From Rhodocyclales bacterium (GTDB taxonomy: Bacteria > Pseudomonadota > Gammaproteobacteria > Burkholderiales > Rhodocyclaceae): 64,000 bases of DNA. Each line of letters begins with the position of its first letter. The first letter of the stretch is position 1. The stretch covers positions 18,968-82,967 of the forward strand of contig JAQGMF010000054.1 of assembly GCA_028292505.1 (NCBI GenBank). The letters are read 5' to 3'. A program made the translations under genes and the position numbers. Positions 17,353 to 26,003 of the stretch are shown piece after piece. The notes under the pieces are model-generated. The model saw only the letters and a list, made by a program, of their open reading frames with translations, made no database searches and was not told where the DNA came from.

Positions 17353-20300
17353 GTGCCCGTTGCGCCTGCCCTGACCGCCCTGCAGCCAGTACCGGCAAGC
17401 CTTCGCAGGCCGCGTGGCCGTGATGCCGGCATCAAGGTCGTGGCCGCACTCATGCTGCTTTTCAGCCTGTCGCTGGCCGTGGCGTTCTGGCAGGACCAAC
17501 AAGCGGCACCACAACGTATGCGCAAAGCTGCCGTGGCCGCACATTCCCGCACGCTCTTCACGCATGTGCAGGACGAATTGCAACTCGTCGACAGATTGTT
17601 GGGGGCGCTGGATCTGGCAGAGCCTCCACAGAATGCTGGCGACATAAATACATTTGCGCGGCTGGCCAAGAACCTCAGTCCGGGCTTTCGCGACATGCAG
17701 GCCGTGGCGCTGGCTCAGGTGCGTAGCGCCGGCAATGACACGCAGCAGATCCAGCTGCTTCCCCTCGGCGATATTCTCGACAAACAAAACGCTACAGACA
17801 GCAGCGGATGGACGGCAATGTCCGAAGGATTGACACGGCTTGCCGGCGAAGCGGCGCGCGCGGCGCGCAACAGCGGGCGTCTGACGCTGACGGGGCCGCT
17901 GATGGCCGCCGACATGCGCGTGCTGGCAATCGCCCAGAGCAGCCGCGAGGGCAAGGTCAACATCGTCTTGATCGATGAGGACAAATGGCTTGCCGTCGAG
18001 CAGGTACAGCATGCCAGATGGATACGTGCAACGCTGCTGATCGCGACCGACGCGCGTGCATCGGACGCAGTCGTGGCGAACGACACCGAGCTCATGCGCT
18101 TCAGCTTTGACAAGCTCAGTCCACAGGTACAGCTTCTCGTGACGGCGCTACCGCTTGCGCAGGCCCAGCCGTCGACCGTTGTCGGTGCCTTCGGCATCGC
18201 CCTGTTCGGCATGATGATTTCGGGGCTCATTCTGCTGCTAGGCACACGCGGCAATCAAGCCGCCGCCGCGGCCAGCCTGGTCGGTCGCGCACTCACCGAA
18301 AGCGATGAGCGCCTGCAACGTGCGCTGCAACTCACGCAAGACGGCATCTGGGAATATGACCTGAAGCGCCGCTCCCTCTATCTCTCCGGGCAGGCATTGG
18401 TCTTGATCGGCTGGCGCGACGAAAGCACGCAGAAGCAACCGACGCGCGCCGCGGTGCTGCGCAAACTGCCACGCCAGTGGCGTCGCGAAGTACTGCGGAC
18501 CATTATCGAAACAGCGGGTAAGCCGGCTCCGCGCGAGCTGAAATTCCCCGTCAGCGACACCATGCTGAGCTCGCGCTGGATGCGTTTGCGCGTGCGCGGT
18601 ACCTGTGACGCCGACGGCAAGCCGTGGTTGATCACGGGCAGTGTGGCCGACATCAGCGAGGAGATGACGCATGCCAGCGCGCAGGATCGTTACCGCGCCC
18701 TGTTGATGCGCTTGCTCGACGCCATGCCGATCCCCGTGGCGGTGAAGACGGCGGATCACAAGGTGGTGATGCTCAACGAGCGCTATGCCACGCAGCTGAT
18801 GGGTCCCCTCGAAGAAGTAATGAAACACGCCAGCGAAGGCGGCGCCGAAGCAGCCTTTGCCGAACGCATGGAAGAGCTTGACCAGATGGCGATTGCCACC
18901 GGCGAGCCGCAGGTTGCTCACGAGTGGCTCAAGACCAGTCATGGCGACGAGTTGTATCTGCGCATCACGCGCGTGCTGTGCGATGGCCTCAACGGCGAGC
19001 CCATCGTACTGGGCACCTACGAAGACCTCACCGAACTGCAACGTCAGGCGCAGCAACAATCTGCGCTGCGCGAGTACTTCGAGAAAGTGTTCGACTCGCT
19101 GCCCAACCCGACCTATATCAAAGATGCGAACCACTGCTACATCCTGAGCAACCAAGCCCACGCGCGCGCCAACAGGACGACGAAGGAGAACATGATCGGC
19201 AAGCGTTCGGCCGATTTCTCGCCCTACGAAGCAGAAGAAATCGAAGCGTCCGAGCGTGCCCTGCTCTCCGCCGCCAGCGAAGAAATCCACGAAAAGGAAT
19301 ATTCGCTCAACTATGGCGGCAAGCCGTGCAACACCGTCATCCGCAAAGTGCGCATCACCGACCCGGCGGGCAATCCCGTACTGTTGGGCATTTCCTCCGA
19401 CGTCACCTCGTTGCGCGAAGCTGAAGAGGATTTACGTCGTCAGGCCGAACAACAATCGCGTCTGCGTAAATTCCTGCAGGATGTGTTCGACGCCGTACCC
19501 CACCCGCTGTTCGTCAAGGACAGACAGTGCCGCTACATCATGACCAACCGCGCGCACTCCGAGTCCGTCGGTGCCGGCATGCAGGACATCCTCGGCAAAC
19601 GTTCGGCAGACTTCGTCGACGCAAGCGTCGCGCAGACCATCGAAGAAGCCGAGGAAGCCTTGTTCGCCGGCTCTGCTTCCGCCTCGACCGAAGCGGAATA
19701 CGTCTTGCCGCATCATTGCGGCGAAACACGCCACACGGTCATCCGCAAGGCGGTATGCACGAATGCCGATGGACAGCCAGTGCTAGTCGGTGTGAATACC
19801 GACATCACGCGTCTGCGCCAAGCGGAAGAAGGCCTGCGGCGGCATCGCGATCAGCTCTCCGATCTCGTGCGCGAGCAGACCATCGACCTGGTGCATGCCA
19901 AGGAAGTCGCCGAGCGTGCCAACGAGACCAAGTCGGCCTTCCTGGCGAATATGTCACATGAATTGCGCACGCCACTGCATGCCATCCTCAGTTTTGCGCG
20001 CCTGGGCGAATCGCGGATCGATCGGCTGGACGCCGAGAAACTGCACGACTACTTCAATCGCATCCGCGTCAGCGGCGAGCGCCTGCTCATCATGCTCAAC
20101 GATCTACTCGACCTGTCCAAGCTGGAAGCGGGCCGTATCACCCTCGACATACGTGCCACCAAACTCGAGAACATCGTTCTGCAAAGCACGCGCGAGTTCG
20201 AAGCCTGGCTGACCGCACGCTGCCTGCAGCTGAACACCGTCATCGAACCGGAGCTGCCACGCATCATGGTCGACGCCGCCAAGATCGGCCAGGTGCTGCG

Positions 20301-20685
20301 CAACCTGCTTTCCAATGCCATCAAGTTTTCGCCGGAGAATGGCCGCATTACGCTGAGCCTGCGCACCTGCAAGCTGGTGGCGCGCGGCGCGGCCGTATCT
20401 GCCATCGAACTGTGCGTTGCCGACGAGGGTGTCGGCATCCCGGAAGAAGAACTTGAAACCGTTTTCGAAAAATTCGTTCAGAGCAGCAGCAACCCGCACG
20501 AAGCTGGCGGTACCGGCCTGGGGCTGGCGATCTGCCGCGAAATCGTCGCCGCGCACGGCGGCCACGTATTCGCGCGCAACCGTGAGGACGGCGGCGCCGA
20601 ATTCGTCGTGCACCTGCGTGTCGATCGCCGCGCTGCACAGGCACATAAACATGACATCCATGATGCAACGGAAGAGCTAAAGTGA
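17353..20685 (+). CDS. Membrane sensor histidine kinase with four PAS domains
   Basis: 1110 residues from a GTG start. An upstream in-frame TTG would lie inside the alaS terminator, so I prefer GTG with GGAATC before it. TM1 is at about 27-46 and TM2 at about 276-297, with a periplasmic sensor of about 230 residues between. Four PAS units begin near 316, 444, 572 and 700; units 3 and 4 are close repeats (NPTYIKDANHCYILSN and HPLFVKDRQCRYIMTN). The HisKA box is FLANMSHELRTPLHAI (about 865), the N-box NLLSNAIKFSPENG, and the G-boxes DEGVGIP and GGTGLGLAI. No receiver domain is attached. Two receiver-effector genes follow on the same strand, so it probably phosphorylates one or both. The signal is unknown. 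Confidence 0.9.
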   Translation: MPVAPALTALQPVPASLRRPRGRDAGIKVVAALMLLFSLSLAVAFWQDQQAAPQRMRKAAVAAHSRTLFTHVQDELQLVDRLLGALDLAEPPQNAGDINTFARLAKNLSPGFRDMQAVALAQVRSAGNDTQQIQLLPLGDILDKQNATDSSGWTAMSEGLTRLAGEAARAARNSGRLTLTGPLMAADMRVLAIAQSSREGKVNIVLIDEDKWLAVEQVQHARWIRATLLIATDARASDAVVANDTELMRFSFDKLSPQVQLLVTALPLAQAQPSTVVGAFGIALFGMMISGLILLLGTRGNQAAAAASLVGRALTESDERLQRALQLTQDGIWEYDLKRRSLYLSGQALVLIGWRDESTQKQPTRAAVLRKLPRQWRREVLRTIIETAGKPAPRELKFPVSDTMLSSRWMRLRVRGTCDADGKPWLITGSVADISEEMTHASAQDRYRALLMRLLDAMPIPVAVKTADHKVVMLNERYATQLMGPLEEVMKHASEGGAEAAFAERMEELDQMAIATGEPQVAHEWLKTSHGDELYLRITRVLCDGLNGEPIVLGTYEDLTELQRQAQQQSALREYFEKVFDSLPNPTYIKDANHCYILSNQAHARANRTTKENMIGKRSADFSPYEAEEIEASERALLSAASEEIHEKEYSLNYGGKPCNTVIRKVRITDPAGNPVLLGISSDVTSLREAEEDLRRQAEQQSRLRKFLQDVFDAVPHPLFVKDRQCRYIMTNRAHSESVGAGMQDILGKRSADFVDASVAQTIEEAEEALFAGSASASTEAEYVLPHHCGETRHTVIRKAVCTNADGQPVLVGVNTDITRLRQAEEGLRRHRDQLSDLVREQTIDLVHAKEVAERANETKSAFLANMSHELRTPLHAILSFARLGESRIDRLDAEKLHDYFNRIRVSGERLLIMLNDLLDLSKLEAGRITLDIRATKLENIVLQSTREFEAWLTARCLQLNTVIEPELPRIMVDAAKIGQVLRNLLSNAIKFSPENGRITLSLRTCKLVARGAAVSAIELCVADEGVGIPEEELETVFEKFVQSSSNPHEAGGTGLGLAICREIVAAHGGHVFARNREDGGAEFVVHLRVDRRAAQAHKHDIHDATEELK

Positions 20686-20719
20686 ATATTCAAGCGTTGG
20701 CTGAAGCGAGGACGGAGAC

Positions 20720-21622
20720 ATGAGCGCATCGCTGCTGATCGTCGATGATGAACCGATCAACCTGGAAATCATCGCTGAATACCTCGAAGATGAACCCTTC
20801 GAACTGACGCTGGCCAATAGCGGCGAGGCAGCCTGGACACTACTCCAGGCAAACCCGGAAGAATATAACGCTGTCATTCTCGATCGCATGATGCCCGGTA
20901 TGAGCGGCATCGAACTGCTGCGCAAGATAAAGGCCGACCCGCGCATGGAGCATCTGCCCGTCATCATGCAAACAGCCGCGGCGGCACCGGAGCAAGTGGC
21001 GGAGGGCCTGGCCACCGGAGCCTATTACTACCTCATCAAGCCTTACGAACGCACGACGCTGCTTTCCATCATCAATGCGGCACTGGAAGACCTGACGCGC
21101 TGGGACGATCTCACCCAGCGCATGTCGCACAACGTGCTGGCATTGAGCTTGATGAACGAGGCGCACTTCGTCATGCGCACGCTGGAAGAGGCGCAGGCCG
21201 TCGCAGGTCTGATAGCGCAGGTAGCGGCAGAACCCGAAACAGCCGTCATGGGCCTTGCCGAGTTACTCGTCAACGGCATAGAGCATGGCAATCTCGGTAT
21301 CGACTTTTCCGCCAAATCGCGCCTGAAACACGAGGACGGATGGGGCCGGGAAGTAGAACGTCGCCTGACCCTGCCGGAAAATATCGAGAAGCGCGTGCGT
21401 CTGCATCTGGCGCCGCATAGGGAGGGCTGGAAAGTCACGATTACCGACGACGGCGAAGGCTTCGACTGGAAAGCTTTCCTGGAGGTGGCGCCCGAACGCG
21501 CCTTCGCACCGAATGGGCGCGGCATCGTGCTTGCCCGCAAGCTGGCTTTCACGCAAATGACCTACAAAGGTAAGGGCAACTGTGTGGAATTGCTCATGCC
21601 GGCTGCGAGACGTGGTTCATGA
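20720..21622 (+). CDS. Response regulator with C-terminal RsbW-type ATPase domain
   Basis: 300 residues. The N-terminal receiver (SLLIVDDEPINLEII) has phospho-acceptor Asp55 in AVILDRMMPGM and conserved Lys in YYLIKPY. The C-terminal half is a GHKL ATPase of the anti-sigma/RsbW kind: MGLAELLVNGIEHGN (N-box), ITDDGEGFDW (G1) and GRGIVLARK (G2), with no DNA-binding domain. The family knowledge is that such domains act as serine kinases or anti-sigma factors in partner switching. The gene starts 34 bases after the histidine kinase stop and precedes a PP2C-type phosphatase gene, so phosphorelay control of a partner-switch is inferred. Confidence 0.87.
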   Translation: MSASLLIVDDEPINLEIIAEYLEDEPFELTLANSGEAAWTLLQANPEEYNAVILDRMMPGMSGIELLRKIKADPRMEHLPVIMQTAAAAPEQVAEGLATGAYYYLIKPYERTTLLSIINAALEDLTRWDDLTQRMSHNVLALSLMNEAHFVMRTLEEAQAVAGLIAQVAAEPETAVMGLAELLVNGIEHGNLGIDFSAKSRLKHEDGWGREVERRLTLPENIEKRVRLHLAPHREGWKVTITDDGEGFDWKAFLEVAPERAFAPNGRGIVLARKLAFTQMTYKGKGNCVELLMPAARRGS

Positions 21623-21702
21623 CACCAGGTTTTACCTTTTGACATACATATTGAAGTGACATCAGCGCAAAATCCCTTCCCATTTCCCTGGGATAGCAAT
21701 AC

Positions 21703-23250
21703 GTGATCAACAGCGTGATCAACCGACCATTCAAAGTCCTGGTTGCAGACGACACCCAGGCGAATCGCACACTGCTGCGCGCCTATCTGGGACGTCTGGG
21801 CTTCGAAACCATCATGGCGGAAAACGGCCTGGAGGCGATCACTGCCTTCGAGGCGGCGACACCGGACATGGTGTTGATGGATCTCATGATGCCCGTCATG
21901 GACGGCTTCGAGGCAATCCGTCGCATCCGCGAAATGCATACACGGCACTGGGTGCCGATCTTCGTCGTCTCGGCGATGGACGCCGAGCAAGACGTGGTGC
22001 GCGGCCTGGAGAGCGGCGCCGACGACTACCTCACCAAGCCATTGTCATATCAGGTATTCGCAGCCAAGATGCGTAACATGGCGCGCGCCCTGAACTTCCA
22101 GCGCGCGCGCGAAGAAGCCATCGAACGTGAAGTAACGGTGTCCGACGCGGTCATCGACGGCATTGTGACGTTCGACGTCACCGGTTCCATCGTCAGTCTG
22201 AACCGCGCGGCCAATCTCATTTTCTCGATCGACGCCAAAGAACTCACCGGCCGCCATTTCGCCTCGCTGGTGGCCGAAGACGAACGTCCCGCCTTTGCAC
22301 TCGAACTGGCACACTGCATCGACAACGGTGCCGGCAACTTGATCGGCCGGGTCGCCGAAGTCAGTGCATGCACGCCCGGTGGTCGGCGCTTCGCCATGGA
22401 ATTGTCGATCAGTGAACTGCCGGCGGTGGAGCGCCGTCTGTTCATTGGTGTGGTGCGTGACATCAGCGCACGCAAGCGCTTCGAACAGCAACTCGCTGAA
22501 GATGCCGAACGCCTACGCCAGTACCACGAAGAAGCGGAATCCGAGGCCGAGCTGGCCAAAGAGATCATGGAGCGCCATATCAAGCGCGAAGGCATCGACG
22601 CACGTGGTGCGCATCAGCGCGTACTACCGACCGCACGCTTTTCCGGCGACATCGTGATGGCTGCGCGTTCACCGTCGAACCAACTCTACGCCCTGCTCGC
22701 CGATGCCACGGGCCATGGCTTGGCCGCGGCCATGAGCGGCCTGTCGATCGTCAATTATTTCTACCAGGCAGTGGCCAGCGACACGCCACTGACGACCATG
22801 GTCACAGAGATCAACCACTCGCTGCGCGAACTCCTGCCGGCCGGCCGTTTCGTGTCGGCCGCTCTGGTGCGCATCGACGACATTGCGTGCAGTGCCGAAT
22901 GGTGGCTCGGCGGCGTGCCGGACGTCCTGCAACTTGACGCACGGGGCGAGTTATTGGCGCGTTTCACTTCGACGCACCTGCCGCTGGGCATCACCGACAT
23001 GACCGACGAGGATTGCCAAACGTCATATTTGAAGTGGAATACGCCGGGCCGTCTAGTGTTGTGTTCGGACGGCGCACTCGAAGCCACCACCTTCGACAGC
23101 GAGGAATTCGGTTACGACGGCGTGCTCAAGGCACTACGCCATGCGGACGCGGCTTCGCCACTAGATGCGCTGACTACCGCTTTGGACACACATCTGCAAG
23201 GCCAGAGCGCGCACGACGACGTCTCCTTCCTGCTGCTCGATCTGCACTGA
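21703..23250 (+). CDS. Response regulator with PAS and SpoIIE/RsbU-type PP2C phosphatase domain
   Basis: 515 residues from a GTG. The receiver has VLVADDTQANRTLLRAYLG, phospho-acceptor Asp60 in VLMDLMMPVMDG and Lys in DDYLTKPL. A PAS domain follows (SDAVIDGIVTFDVTGSIVS), then a coiled coil around FEQQLAEDAERLRQYHEEAE. The PP2C-like phosphatase has FSGDIVMAAR, LADATGHGLAAAMS, VLCSDGALEA and HDDVSFLLL, which carry the metal-binding Asp residues. Such proteins dephosphorylate a STAS anti-anti-sigma factor. It is co-directional with the kinase and the receiver-ATPase (80-base gap). A SpoIIAA-like gene lies convergent at its 3' end. Confidence 0.89.
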   Translation: MINSVINRPFKVLVADDTQANRTLLRAYLGRLGFETIMAENGLEAITAFEAATPDMVLMDLMMPVMDGFEAIRRIREMHTRHWVPIFVVSAMDAEQDVVRGLESGADDYLTKPLSYQVFAAKMRNMARALNFQRAREEAIEREVTVSDAVIDGIVTFDVTGSIVSLNRAANLIFSIDAKELTGRHFASLVAEDERPAFALELAHCIDNGAGNLIGRVAEVSACTPGGRRFAMELSISELPAVERRLFIGVVRDISARKRFEQQLAEDAERLRQYHEEAESEAELAKEIMERHIKREGIDARGAHQRVLPTARFSGDIVMAARSPSNQLYALLADATGHGLAAAMSGLSIVNYFYQAVASDTPLTTMVTEINHSLRELLPAGRFVSAALVRIDDIACSAEWWLGGVPDVLQLDARGELLARFTSTHLPLGITDMTDEDCQTSYLKWNTPGRLVLCSDGALEATTFDSEEFGYDGVLKALRHADAASPLDALTTALDTHLQGQSAHDDVSFLLLDLH

Positions 23251-23276
23251 TTCGAGCGACAAACCGGCTGCTGCGA

Positions 23277-23669
23277 TCAGTGCAGCAATAGCTCTGCAGG
23301 CATTTGCTCTACAGGCATTTCGATCGCCTCACCGAGCCATTCATGCGCCATGTCGTCGTCATCAAACACGCGCACCTCAATCTCCATCAGTGCGAGTGAA
23401 AGTAACGCAGCCCAAGCTACCCATTGACTGTCGCTGACGATGGCGATGCGCGCGAAGTCATGCGCATGCAAGCGGCCATAGCGTACCTGTTCGATCAGCG
23501 CGTCCAACGAGCAGGACTCCAGTTCGCGCAAATCGAGCAGCAGATCGAGCGGTGCGGCAAAGTGAATGCGGTAGTCGGAGAGTTGCTCGAACTCGCGGCA
23601 CTCATCGAGCGTCAAGCGCCCGAAAGCGCGAAGTTCGAGACGATCGACAAATACATCGGTGGAAATCAT
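23277..23669 (-). CDS. SpoIIAA-like (STAS/SEC14-type) protein
   Basis: 130 residues, no signal peptide. The pattern FGRLTLDECREFEQL, LDLLLDLRELESCSLDAL, RYGRLHAHDFARIAIVSD and IEVRVFDDDDMAHEWLGEAI follows the SpoIIAA-like family (lipid-binding STAS/SEC14 fold). No certain phospho-serine site of the classical SpoIIAA type can be picked. It is convergent with, and 26 bases from, the SpoIIE-type phosphatase gene. A role as substrate or partner of that phosphatase and the receiver-ATPase is possible but inferred from position. Confidence 0.72.
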   Translation of the reverse strand: MISTDVFVDRLELRAFGRLTLDECREFEQLSDYRIHFAAPLDLLLDLRELESCSLDALIEQVRYGRLHAHDFARIAIVSDSQWVAWAALLSLALMEIEVRVFDDDDMAHEWLGEAIEMPVEQMPAELLLH

Positions 23670-23767
23670 GACCGCCTCCCATACAAAAGGGGCGAGGGTC
23701 TGTCCAGGAATGCCTATGAATAGGACGGAACCCGCTACGCCTGATTCACTATAGACCAGGGTGGGGC

Positions 23768-24133
23768 TTAGCCTGCGTCGACAATTACGTGCGCCATGGC
23801 ATCGATGACCGCCTGCGCCTCGCCCACAGCATTACGCAGCTCGATCTGCACGCCGGGATGCTGCGCCCGTACGCTGTCGAGAATGCGCGGCACATCGCGG
23901 CGCACGTGCCCGCCCTGCGCCAGGAAAACCGGCACGACAACCAGCGTCTTTGCGCCGGCACGTATCGCCCTATTCGCCGCCTCGGCCAGATCGGGCTCCA
24001 TGAATTCGAGAAAGGCCGTCTGCACAGATACGCCTGGCTGCATGCCTTGCACAACCGCCGCAAGCCGCTGCAGCGGCAATGCCCACTCCGGATCGCGCGC
24101 GCCATGCGCGAAAAGAATGATGGCGCGGCTCAT
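23768..24133 (-). CDS. cbiX: CbiX/SirB-type sirohydrochlorin chelatase, short form
   Basis: 121 residues. It matches the small single-domain chelatase class: AIILFAHGARDPEWALPLQR with the active-site His, AFLEFMEPDLAEA, VVVPVFLAQGGHVRRDVP with the second His, and IELRNAVGEAQAVIDAM. These enzymes insert Co2+ or Fe2+ into sirohydrochlorin for cobalamin or siroheme synthesis; the short form works as a dimer. Its start overlaps the tcdA stop by 4 bases (ATGA), so the two are translationally coupled. It is unclear whether the metal is cobalt or iron here; siroheme for nitrite or sulfite reduction is plausible. Confidence 0.85.
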   Translation of the reverse strand: MSRAIILFAHGARDPEWALPLQRLAAVVQGMQPGVSVQTAFLEFMEPDLAEAANRAIRAGAKTLVVVPVFLAQGGHVRRDVPRILDSVRAQHPGVQIELRNAVGEAQAVIDAMAHVIVDAG

Positions 24134-24936
24134 GCGACAACCGCCGCCACTTCCTGCGCGACATGCAGATCACGCAAGTACGCCAGCACGCGCGAAGCGG
24201 CGAAGAGGCCAAAACTTGCCGTGACGCAGACATCGGAACCGTAGCCCGCGCAGGAGAGCCGCTGTGGCGCCATGCCGTCGCTGTCGCAGGTAATCGGTTG
24301 TTGCAGCGGCTCGATCGAGTACACCGCTTCGATACCGAACTTGCGCCGCGGATCGCGCGGAAAGCCACGGATCGAGCCGTATTCCTTGCGCAGGCGCGAG
24401 CGCACCTTGGCGAGCATCGGGTCCTGCTCGGTACGCGACAGATCGCCGATGCGGATGCTTGCCGGATCGCTCTTGCCGCCTGCGCCGCCACACACCACTA
24501 GCGGTATCTTGTTGTCCTGGCAATAAGCCGCCAGCACCACCTTGACCGGCACATTGTCGATCGCATCCAGAACAATGTCATACCCGGAAAGCAAGCTCGA
24601 CATGTTCTCTGCAGTCAGAAAGTCCTCGACGGCTGTAACTTTGCACAGAGGATTGATGGCCGCGATACGTATGCGCATGGCATCCACCTTGGCTTGCCCG
24701 TAGGTATCGCCGAGTGCATGGAGTTGGCGATTGGTATTGGACTCCGCAATCATGTCGAGGTCGATCAGCGTAATCGCGCCGACAGCATTGCGCGCCAAGG
24801 CCTCAGCCGCCCACGAACCGACACCGCCAATACCCACAACGCATACGCGCGCAGCAGTGAATGCATGCATGGCCGCTTCGCCATGCATGCGCGCCACGCC
24901 GCCGAAACGGCGCTCGAAATCCAGCTGTTCATCCAT
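24130..24936 (-). CDS. tcdA: tRNA threonylcarbamoyladenosine dehydratase
   Basis: 268 residues from the ATG (MDEQLDFERRFGG); a GTG three codons upstream is an alternative. It is an E1-like/ThiF-fold protein: ATP loop VVGIGGVGSWAAEALARN, LIDLDMIAESNTNRQ, and DIVLDAIDNVPVKV. TcdA (CsdL) cyclises t6A37 to ct6A in tRNAs that read ANN codons, working with the CsdA-CsdE sulfur relay in E. coli. The catalytic-Cys region VVCGGAGGKSDP is present. It is the first gene of a pair with cbiX. Confidence 0.9.
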   Translation of the reverse strand: MDEQLDFERRFGGVARMHGEAAMHAFTAARVCVVGIGGVGSWAAEALARNAVGAITLIDLDMIAESNTNRQLHALGDTYGQAKVDAMRIRIAAINPLCKVTAVEDFLTAENMSSLLSGYDIVLDAIDNVPVKVVLAAYCQDNKIPLVVCGGAGGKSDPASIRIGDLSRTEQDPMLAKVRSRLRKEYGSIRGFPRDPRRKFGIEAVYSIEPLQQPITCDSDGMAPQRLSCAGYGSDVCVTASFGLFAASRVLAYLRDLHVAQEVAAVVA

Positions 24937-25047
24937 TGAATCCACGCAACAAGATTATGCAAATAACATCATGGCAACACTACCGCATCAAGCCACAACT
25001 CAGAAAGCGGCTAGATATAACGTCTTTCTCACACTCGCGTTAAGAAT

Positions 25048-25087
25048 CCGTAACAAAATGGAGCGAGCGCAGCCCGTTTTGTTACGG
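25048..25087. terminator. Strong inverted repeat between msrA and tcdA
   Basis: CCGTAACAAAA is mirrored exactly by TTTTGTTACGG, and the interior GGAGCGAGCGCAGCC is GC-rich. It lies just after the msrA stop and could end that transcript, although no clear T-run follows. Its left half resembles the left arm of the palindromic element at 55260, so it may be a small relative of it. Confidence 0.6.
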
Positions 25088-25093
25088 GTTCGA

Positions 25094-25630
25094 CTATTTT
25101 CGCAGAAGGGAGAGCGTCTTGCGAAATTTGTCGAGCTTCGGTGCCACCACGTAGCTGCAATACGACTGGTTGGGATGCTGGACGAAGTAGTGCTGGTGAT
25201 AATCCTCGGCCGGATAGAAATGCGGTGCAGCGCTCAATTCGGTGACGATGGGAGCCGGGAAAATCCGATTGGCCGCAAACTCGGCCATCAACGCACTGAC
25301 CATATCGCGCTGCGATTCGTCGAGCCAGAAAATGGCGGAACGATATTGCGTACCGACATCGTTGCCCTGTCGGTTGAGCTGAGTCGGATCGTGAATCGTG
25401 AAAAAGACTTCGAGCAGCTCCCGATAGCTCACCACGGAAGGATCGAACGTCAGTCGCACAGCCTCGGCGTGCCCGGTACGGCCGGTGCAGATGGCTTCGT
25501 AGTCAGGATTCGGCGTGTTGCCGCCGATGTAGCCGGAAACCACGGCGCTCACGCCGCGCACCTCTTCAAAGACAGCTTCGAGGCACCAAAAGCAGCCGCC
25601 AGCGAAGATCGCAGTTTCAGTCTTTGCCAT
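25094..25630 (-). CDS. msrA: Peptide-methionine (S)-S-oxide reductase
   Basis: 178 residues. The MsrA signature AGGCFWCLEAVFEEVRGV holds the catalytic Cys; further family stretches are SGYIGGNTPNPDYEAICTGR, HAEAVRLTFDPSVVSYRELL and AEDYHQHYFVQHPNQSYC, with a C-terminal resolving Cys candidate. It repairs methionine-S-sulfoxide in proteins using thioredoxin. It has no signal peptide, so it is cytoplasmic. It is a single gene between the tamA-like gene and tcdA, all leftward, with a strong hairpin after it. Confidence 0.95.
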   Translation of the reverse strand: MAKTETAIFAGGCFWCLEAVFEEVRGVSAVVSGYIGGNTPNPDYEAICTGRTGHAEAVRLTFDPSVVSYRELLEVFFTIHDPTQLNRQGNDVGTQYRSAIFWLDESQRDMVSALMAEFAANRIFPAPIVTELSAAPHFYPAEDYHQHYFVQHPNQSYCSYVVAPKLDKFRKTLSLLRK

Positions 25631-26003
25631 GGTCAGACCTCACAGAAACACCAAAATCGTTAAATTCTCCACAAAACCACAAATTTGCGAATTGCGCAAT
25701 CGGACTTATCGCCTACTTGCGTATGTCATGCAAGTTTGATTATGGTGCGTACATGACGGAGAAATGTTGCGAGGCAAGGGTTTTTTGCCACGTGCGTTTC
25801 GCCTTCCGGTATTTGCCGTTGGCCAGAACGAAGGAAGTGCTCCGCCCCCTCGCTCGGCGTAACGGACAAGGCGTTTGCAGGGTCGCTGCGGTGGCGTGTA
25901 CTGGCGCACGGCTGGGTCGGCAAACATTGTGTGCGTAGCGTTGTCTGTCTCCAAAGTCGTCCTTTGGGCCGTCGTCAATCGATGGCCCATTTTCTTGTCG
26001 CAA
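25631..26003. other. Intergenic stretch between tamA and msrA, no gene seen
   Basis: Neither strand gives a believable protein; the longest open frames are arginine-rich translations without family features. A short exact hairpin, CCAAAG-TCGTC-CTTTGG (25951-25967), lies just beyond the tamA stop and could help end its transcript. The tamB gene that usually follows tamA is not here. Confidence 0.55.

Noticed and set aside
16546..18012. 488-codon minus-strand frame across the alaS and kinase genes
   Set aside because: Antisense to two well-supported genes and crossing the alaS terminator. Composition is that of a shadow frame.
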